This document shows positions 57,901 through 64,000 of a stretch of DNA of 64,000 nucleotides, piece after piece (the first letter of the stretch is position 1; every line of letters starts with the position of its first letter). Source of the stretch: Lineus longissimus (lineage: Eukaryota > Nemertea > Pilidiophora > Heteronemertea > Lineidae); NCBI RefSeq assembly GCF_910592395.1, contig NC_088315.1, positions 17,035,808-17,099,807 of the forward strand. Direction: 5' to 3'. Under the pieces are notes generated by a model, which saw nothing but the letters and a program-made list of their open reading frames with translations, did not search any database and was not told where the DNA came from. A program made the position numbers and the translations under genes.

Positions 57901-57943
57901 ACAATTATCACGTCGTCACTCTAGAGAGAAACAACAAATTCAG

Positions 57944-58975
57944 TCACGTTACAATATTATGCTTTAGTCCCATTTCAACTATTTTTTTGAGCAACAGCAA
58001 CATGTGATGCATATCTTCCCGGTAAAAAGGCAGTGTCAAGCCATAGATAATGAAGTTTGAGCTGAAATTACACAAGCTGATAACGCTACCAAATCCCGCA
58101 GCTTTTACCAGCAGATTCATAAATTGTGACGTCGAGTTTGAGTTTGCCATAATAACGTAGAGTAACCAAAGAAAAGCACATGGCGTCATTAGAACGGTGT
58201 ATGTTGTGGAAACGACCAAGAGATTCCACAAAACCTTCGTATCAGATGTTCCCTTATGCGATGGCATTGCTTGGGACGTTGAACGTTATCGCGAACCTTT
58301 GAAAATTCCGACGAGAATGGCGATGTTTGCCGCAATAATGACGATGCATGGTAAATAGAAATACAAACCCCAATCTACCTGTGACAGAACTAATTGCATT
58401 GTGGCGCCACCTATGTAGTGACACATTGTCATGCCGTAATCGAAATAAATATTCAGTAAAATTGCCCGATGGAGACTTGTAATGACTGATGTGACGAACA
58501 GTACTGCGATGACAGTTACACGTTTACGTGATGTGATGTGGACTCTTTTTAATGGGCACCAAACAACTATTACACGCTCTATCGAGTATGCCGCAATAAG
58601 CCATGAAGACATGCATCCAGCTATCAATAGGAGGTAATAAGATAATTTGCATGAGAACGTGGAGAATCTCATGAGGTCAACTGGCGTGTAGTCAACAATG
58701 AATTGCAGTCCCTGCTGGGGCCACACGAATATCATATTCCCCAATAAATATGCCGAATCTGAGATAGCAAAGCAGCTTAAATACTGTACGCTGGCATCTC
58801 GCCTCTTCCTACAGCGTACACACACAGTGAGAGAGAGTCCGTTACCAAAAAGTCCTAGAAAAACGATGATAATCGTGACGTAGCTTTGAGCGAATTCTAG
58901 TGCTTGGTCCAGCAGGGTAAGAGATTTTCTTGGATAAATTTCCGTGACGTGGATGCTATCAGTGTTTGAAGACAT
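57944..58975 (-). pseudogene. Class A GPCR relic 1 (in-frame stop)
   Basis: Minus-strand seven-TM receptor. TM1 FLGLFGNGLSLTV, TM2 AISDSAYLLGN, TM3 ending SIERVIVVWCPL (ERV in place of DRY), TM5 YFYLPCIVIIAANIAILVGI, TM6 after KVLWNLLVVSTTY, TM7 NFSSNFIIYG for NPxxY. A TAA at 58286-58288 in intracellular loop 3 replaces the Lys codon that relic 2 retains (CGATAA against CGTAAA); the frame continues intact afterwards. A 1-nt insertion near the end changes the C-terminus. The start is set by MSSNT shared with relic 3; upstream codons to 59098 are open. Nearest type by pattern: peptide (FMRFamide/TRH receptor-like) orphans. Confidence 0.85.
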
Positions 58976-59199
58976 CCTCAGATTTTTGTTCGTGTTGTGA
59001 TATTCCAATGTGCTGATAGTTATTGTGAGCAATAGAATATCAAGCGACCTGCCAACAAGCGACCTAGAACCTGCAACAGTTATCACGGTGTTGAACAAAA
59101 AAGATGCTAATCAGCTGGTATCCCTTGGTCAGTTGTATCTTGCGTCTAAACTGGAAAAGGAACGGTAAGACCACGCACACAAGGGTGGATAGTAGCCCG

Positions 59200-59450
59200 T
59201 ACATAAAAAGACTCGAAGTTGTATACGCACGAGCTTATAGACTAACGCCTCCAACCAAATATCAACTAACAACTAAATTGCCTACAGTGATTTTAGCTGT
59301 TGACCAGTTGTATATATACGTAGTAGAAGTAGCTGTTGACCTGCCTCTTCCATGTAACTCCGTCAGCTGAAAGATGTTCGAAATTATTTTTAGAGACGCT
59401 AAGTAAAACTAAATGACTTTTCAGCGTATGGGACCGAAATAGCCTAGTGC
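59200..59450 (-). repeat. Upstream flank of GPCR relic 1, inverted copy at 61548-61790
   Basis: GAGGCGTTAGTCTATAAGCT-type sequence, a CCAACCAAATATCAACTAAC block and ACTTTTCAGCGTATG recur in inverted orientation upstream of GPCR relic 3. The duplicated unit therefore included 5' flanking DNA, perhaps the promoter. Confidence 0.75.
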
Positions 59451-59519
59451 CAAAACATAACCCTAAACCCCAAACCTTAACTTCAAACTTATGACGGTTT
59501 CACCGTTTAATATTCGGTG

Positions 59520-59562
59520 CAAAGATAACTCCCCCCCCCCCCCCCCCACCCCCACCCCCCAC
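59520..59562 (-). other. Poly-C tract, G-rich on the minus strand
   Basis: A run of about 19 C followed by C-rich A-interrupted blocks. G-quadruplex formation on the minus strand is possible. Similar shorter C or G runs occur near 12765, 13747, 14374, 16901, 32650 and 61128. Confidence 0.5.
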
Positions 59563-59664
59563 AACGATCGCCGTTTTGTTTTTTGTTCTATAAGCCTAGT
59601 GTGTACCTTCTTCGTCCTGACCTTCGAGGACCATTCTTTTCATGACATCTTGTATACAGATGAC

Positions 59665-60416
59665 TTAGGCTGTGGCCCCAGCAGGGACTGCAATTCTTTG
59701 TTGACTACACGCCAGTTGACATCATGAGAATTTCCACGTTCTCATGCAAATTATCTAATTACCTCTTCCTGATAGCTGGATGCATGTCTTCATGGCTAAT
59801 TGCGGCCTACTCATAAGAGCGTCTAATAGTTGTTTGGTGTCTATTAAAAAGACTCCACATCGCATCACGTAAACGTGTAACTGTCATCGCAGTACTGTTC
59901 GTCACATCAGTCATTACAAGTCTCCACCGGCCAATTTTACTGAATATCTATTTCGATTACGGCATGAAAATATGTCACTACATAGGTGGCGCCACAATGC
60001 AATTAGTTCTGTCACAGGTGGATTGGGGTTTGTATTTCTATATACCATGCATCGTCATTGTTGTGGAAAACATCGCCATTCTCGTCGGAATTTTCAAGGG
60101 TTCGCGTAAACGTTCAACGTCCCAAGCACTGCCATCGCATAAGGGAACATTCGATACGAAGGTTTTGTGGAATCTCTTGGTCGTTTCCACAACATACATC
60201 GTACTAATGACACCAAGTGCTTTTCTTTGGTTACTCTACGTTATTTTGGCAAACTCAAACTCGACGCCACAATTTATGAATCTACTGGTAAAAGCTGCGG
60301 GATTTGGTGACATTATCGGTATGTGTAATTTCAGTTTAAACTTCATTATCTATGGCTTGACACTGCCTTTTTACCGGCAAGATATACATCGCATGTTCTG
60401 TTGCTCCAAGAAATAG
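59665..60416 (+). pseudogene. Class A GPCR relic 2 (5' truncated plus stop)
   Basis: Homology begins abruptly near GTGGCCCCAGCAGGGACTGC, so TM1 and most of TM2 are absent. In TM3 the conserved Ile codon and neighbour read TCATAAGAG, giving a TAA (59814-59816) just before the ERL triplet. From there the frame is open through TM4-TM7 (NFSLNFIIYG) to a natural stop after FCCSKK. The 3' flank matches that of relic 1. Confidence 0.85.
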
Positions 60417-60529
60417 TTGAAATGGGACTAAAGCATAATATTGTAACGTGACAGAATTTGCTGTTTCTCTCTAGAGCGACAACGTGATCATTGTTTGTTG
60501 TTAAGATGATCGACGTATGTTGCACAGGC

Positions 60530-61547
60530 AAAATTCGGTGTTGTCGGCCACCATGTGTCGGCAGGTCAGATCACATTTCGCCAGTGTCAAACAGTTCACA
60601 CAGGTTGCGCATCAAGGAACGCACTGAATTTGAATCTCTTTGCTCGGTATAAAGTGTCACTGATCACTTTAGTGGATACTGGCACTATAAACAGGTATTG
60701 GAAAACTTTGCATTGGACAGGAAAAGTCTGGACTGCAGTCATCACTCTCCGCCGCCTGGAACTAATGAACTGGTGCCCTGTCCAAGCTCATTTCCCAATA
60801 CCCCATCGGTTCTCAATATTATTGAAACAGGAGTATCATGGAGCCAGAAAAGGTTGCAGAATCTCCCTCCAAAGGGGATCCAATCAGAATGGCAGGTGCT
60901 GCATGATTGAACTAGCCACACGTTCGTTGTGCATCATTTGAAGACATTCTAGTAACCGAGTGACCACGTAACTAGCTGGGTGCAACATATACATGCAGAA
61001 CACTACCCTTACAATTAGGGGAACAAGAACTCTGTGAACAAAGATACGGACCCCCTTAATAGCACAATCGAGTGTGCCTGAGAAATGATTTCGTAATGCC
61101 AAAATCCAATATAGCTGCCAATTTGCCCCCCCCCCCCAAGTTCTTTTATAACTTTTAACATACAAGTACATTCTTGTCCCTTGTCCAGCCAAAGACCGAC
61201 CAACATCGCACATTTCGTTAACTTTTCTGCCAAGTGCCTTGCCCAAGGAACTACACCTCACACTTAGTGACCCTTCTGCATGCCAAGTGCCTTACCCAAG
61301 GACCCACTCCCCAGCTACCAACATAAGCACACGCTCTGAGCTCCCAATTCCCACTTGGAAATAATAATGTTGGCAGCACAAATGTGGAGAGCGATGACTG
61401 TCAGTCTAGTGTTTCCTAGTCCAACCCATAGTTTTGTAATCCATAGTTTTCCAATACCCACTACAAACACCCTCATTTTTATTGACTTGGTTTGATTAAT
61501 GTCATGTATGTTCATCACAATCAAAACAGCAAAGAATAAAACAAGTT
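60530..61547. other. Intergenic DNA between GPCR relics
   Basis: No gene. Two copies of TGCCAAGTGCCTT-CCCAAGGA lie at 61231 and 61283, resembling the tail of some vertebrate and marine SINEs, but no promoter boxes were found. Confidence 0.35.
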
Positions 61548-61790
61548 ATTTCGGTCTCATACGCTGAAAAGTCATTTGGTTTTATTTAGCGTCTCTGAAA
61601 ATAATTTCATCCAAGTTCGAACATCATTCAGCTGACAGAGTCACATTAAAGAGTTAATTCAACAGCTACGTCTACTACTACTGGTCAACAGCTAACATCA
61701 CTGTAGGCAATTTAGTTGTTAGTTGATATTTGGTTGGAGGCGTTAGTCTGTTGGCCCAAGCGGAAACAACTACGAGTCTTTTTAGGCACA
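61548..61790 (+). repeat. Upstream flank of GPCR relic 3
   Basis: Inverted partner of 59200-59450, sharing CATACGCTGAAAAGTCATTT, GTTAGTTGATATTTGGTTGG and AGGCGTTAGTCT. Diverged by substitutions and small indels. Confidence 0.75.
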
Positions 61791-62070
61791 GGCTACTACC
61801 CTTGTGTGGTCTTACTGATACAATGGCCAAGGATTTTACCCGCGAACTAACATCTTTTTTGTTCCGTTCCGTGATTGCTGCAGGTTCCAGCGACAAATAT
61901 CGTTCTTTGGCAGTACGCTTAATATTTCATTGTTCACAATATAGCCTAGAAATGCAGCGCGAAAAAACAGAAGCCCAATTCAGTAGACAACTGGTTTTTA
62001 AGTGTAAATGATTTATCAGCACTTTGAAATATCACAACATGAACCAAAATATTGGATAAAAAACATGAGG

Positions 62071-62667
62071 ATGTCTTCAAACACCAATAGCGTCCACAAC
62101 ACGGACATTTATCAAAGAAAGTCACTTACTCTGGTGGACCAACTACTAGAATTCGCTCAAAGCTACGTCACGATTATCATCGTTTTTCTAGGACTTTTCG
62201 GTAACGGACTCTCTCTCACTGTGTTCGTACGCTGTAGGAAGAGGCGAGATGCCAGCGTACAGTATTTAAGCTGCTTGGCTATCTCGGATTCGGCATATTT
62301 ATTGGGGAATATGATCTTAGTGTGGCCCCAGCAAGGACTGCAATTCATTGTTAACTACACGCCAGTTGACATCATGAGAATCTCCACGTTCTCCTGCAAA
62401 TTGTCTAATTACCTCCTCTTGATAGCTGGATGCATGTCTTCATGGCTTATTGCGGCCTACTCGATAGAGCGTGTAATACTTGTTTGGTGTCCATTAAAAA
62501 GAGTCCACATCACATCACGTAAACATGTAACTGTCATCGCAGTACTGTTCGTCACATCAGTCATTACAAGTCTCCATCGGCCAATATTAATTTCACTAAA
62601 TATTAATTTCGATTACGGCATGAAAATATGTAACTATATAGGTGGCGCCACAATGCAATTGGTTCTG
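62071..62667 (+). pseudogene. Class A GPCR relic 3 (interrupted by a LINE)
   Basis: Open from MSSNTNSVHNTDIY through TM1 (FLGLFGNGLSLTV), TM2, TM3 with SIERVILVWCPL, and TM4 to extracellular loop 2 (NYIGGATMQLVL). Then sequence matching the other relics stops at 62667 and retrotransposon DNA begins, adding two Lys codons and TAA. A 9-nt in-frame insertion lies near 62590-62610. Otherwise this is the best preserved 5' half of the three. The 3' half, if still present, lies beyond the window. Confidence 0.85.
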
Positions 62668-62783
62668 AAAAAATAAGATATGGCGATGGATCAAGTTAGG
62701 GGATTGAAGAACGTGTCGTCCTTTTTAAGAAATTAAGTCGTTGATACCCGTCTTCATCACCCTATGTCGCGAACACGAAAAGT

Positions 62784-63698
62784 ATGGCGTCTAAGGAGCA
62801 ACCACCGGTCAAAAGAAATCGTGCTAATACAGCAGGCAAGTCAGTACCAGTGTCTCAAGTTGCTAGTTCGAAACAACGTGGCCAAAATGTTACCGGCGTA
62901 CAGGGCCAAGTACATGGTGATAAAGCACAGCAAGGCTCGACGCAGGCTACCAGTACACAAGTGCAGGGTGTGTTTGTGGGCGGAAGGCAATTGTCCCTTC
63001 CTGAGGTAATAGCAGACATGTACACCAAATTGAACAAGCTGGATACAATAGAACGCAGTGTACAGTGGATCGAGAACGAAATCACTACTTTGAAGGCCGA
63101 TGTCAGTTCTACCTCGAAAAAGTGTGACGATATTGGGCGGAAGGTTGATGTATTGGAAGTAGAAAATCGCAAATTGTATGACACGATTGGTTCACTACAG
63201 GAGCAGGTTTTGGATGTTCAATGTCGCTCGATGATGGATAACTTACTTTTCGATGGTGTCCCGGACGGCCAAACCGATACCGAGGACTCAAAGGAAGTGC
63301 TGCTTAAAATTATCGAAGAAAGGCTTGAAATACCGAGAAACGAAATTGATATACAAAGGGCTCATCGAATAGGGAGACCAAGGAAACCTTCTGAGCGACC
63401 GAGAGCAATAGTGGCAAAGTTGGTGAACCGTGATGACCGAAGGAGGATACAGCGTGCAGCGCCTAAGTTAAAGGGCACAAACATATATATCAACGAGCAA
63501 TACCCTAGATTGATCGAAGAGAGGAGAAAGAAACTAAGACCATTCGTGAAGAAAGCAAAGAATATGGGGAAAAAGGCTTGGATTAATCGTGACAAACTGT
63601 ATATTGACGGCAAACCGTGCGAGGACCCACAACACGTGTTGGAAGGGAGGCCCATTCGTGACTATGGACGTGAACAGACTACTGTCATGGAACATTAG
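62784..63698 (+). CDS. L1-type ORF1 protein (nucleic-acid-binding chaperone)
   Basis: 304 residues from ATG in the context AGTATGG. A low-complexity basic N-terminus is followed by a predicted coiled coil (about 75-145: LNKLDTIERSVQWIENEITT and KVDVLEVENRKLYDTIGSLQ). Then comes an RRM-like core (NLLFDGVPDGQTDTED, IQRAHRIGRPRKPSERPRAI) and a C-terminal domain ending KLYIDGKPCEDPQHVLEGR. This is the transposase-22 architecture of L1 ORF1p, which trimerises and coats the element RNA. The stop is TAG at 63696-63698. Confidence 0.9.
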   Translation: MASKEQPPVKRNRANTAGKSVPVSQVASSKQRGQNVTGVQGQVHGDKAQQGSTQATSTQVQGVFVGGRQLSLPEVIADMYTKLNKLDTIERSVQWIENEITTLKADVSSTSKKCDDIGRKVDVLEVENRKLYDTIGSLQEQVLDVQCRSMMDNLLFDGVPDGQTDTEDSKEVLLKIIEERLEIPRNEIDIQRAHRIGRPRKPSERPRAIVAKLVNRDDRRRIQRAAPKLKGTNIYINEQYPRLIEERRKKLRPFVKKAKNMGKKAWINRDKLYIDGKPCEDPQHVLEGRPIRDYGREQTTVMEH

Positions 63699-64000
63699 GG
63701 AGACGCTGAGGTGCATGATATAGCACCAGTACAGCGGGAACGTGACTTTTTTAAACTGTTAAATCTTATTGTATGTGGATTAAAATCGAAACTTATCGCT
63801 GAGGATTTTGAGGAGTATGTAAGTGACTTTCAATTTTTGTTTATTACCGAGACTAAGCTTAATGATGTTGATGAAATTTCGGTACCAGGTTTTAAAATGT
63901 TTGCAAAAAATAGACAAGTGTGTTCGGCTCACCCATCTGGGGGAATTGCTCTTTTTGTGAAAAATGAGTTAACAGAATTTTGTGAAGCTGTGAATAGTGA
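63699..64000 (+). CDS. L1-like ORF2 endonuclease start, partial
   Basis: From 63699 the ORF1 frame remains open to the window end. It reads LLNLIVCGLKSKL, DFEEYVSDFQFLFITETKLN (with the catalytic Glu of the ETK motif), VPGFKMFAKNR and SGGIALFVKNEL, the N-terminal motifs of an APE-type endonuclease. No ATG lies between the TAG and the first motif. The usual Asn of the first motif appears as Ile. A short overlapping frame from ATG 63664 reads MDVNRLLSWNIRE and stops at 63718. How ORF2 translation starts is unclear. Confidence 0.8.

Larger units (their letters stand above)
62668..64000 (+). mobile_element. L1-like non-LTR retrotransposon, 5' part
   Basis: Begins directly after the interrupted GPCR sequence with AAAAAATAAGATATGGCGAT. 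A 116-nt leader precedes ORF1. ORF1 is intact and is followed by an endonuclease-type sequence that runs off the window. The element is in the same orientation as the host gene. Its 3' end and target duplication cannot be seen. Confidence 0.85.

Noticed and set aside
58268-58300. An intron in GPCR relic 1 explaining the stop
   Set aside because: The sequence aligns base for base with relic 2 across the stop with no inserted DNA.
61184-61320. A SINE tail with two CCAAGTGCCTT-type motifs
   Set aside because: Only the short tail-like motif is present; no polymerase III boxes or defined ends are visible.

Overview
The window is intron-rich animal nuclear DNA. Coding exons are short and separated by GT-AG introns of 0.3-2.3 kb, and short inverted-repeat transposons, minisatellites and LINE fragments are common. 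The gene content (a polycystin-1-like receptor-channel with EGF modules, a LamG-type lectin-fold gene, divergent class A GPCRs) fits a marine invertebrate, possibly an invertebrate deuterostome such as amphioxus or a hemichordate. The sequence alone does not settle the species.

Region by region. (1) 1-12567: no gene I can defend. It is a transposon graveyard: inverted-repeat elements at about 60-805, 1807-3152 and 5286-6563, MITEs at 1155-1400, 4723-4910 and 11177-11420, a MADF-domain fragment near 8325, and a degenerate satellite at 10690-12330. (2) 12568-41305, plus strand: one polycystin-1-like gene. I could assemble 31 coding exons by splice consensus and reading phase; every junction agrees in phase and the total is 6195 nt (2064 residues). 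Order: signal peptide, two EGF exons, two tandem PLAT-like modules, three further EGF modules, GAIN-like region with a degenerate GPS, TM1, PLAT, TM2-TM6, polycystin TOP domain, six-TM channel domain, coiled-coil tail. Its introns hold an 82-bp tandem array copied from an exon end plus its splice donor, a 9-bp minisatellite abutting a splice acceptor, and a long hairpin.

(3) 41587-46865 and 49042-56062: a direct segmental duplication with a 2.2-kb spacer. Each copy carries a minus-strand LamG-like exon. It is frameshifted in copy 1 and open in copy 2. Copy 2 also received a LINE tail, an RTE-like reverse transcriptase fragment with an 8-bp target duplication, and a 188-bp MITE, all absent from copy 1. 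(4) 57900-62667: three relics of one class A GPCR family, one minus and two plus, each broken by a different lesion. (5) 62668-64000: an L1-like retrotransposon inserted into the third GPCR. ORF1 is intact. The start of the ORF2 endonuclease lies in the same frame after a single TAG and runs off the window.

The one apparently functional protein gene is the polycystin: an adhesive extracellular region coupled to a cation-channel-type membrane domain. Its GPS site and pore filter both depart from the usual motifs.
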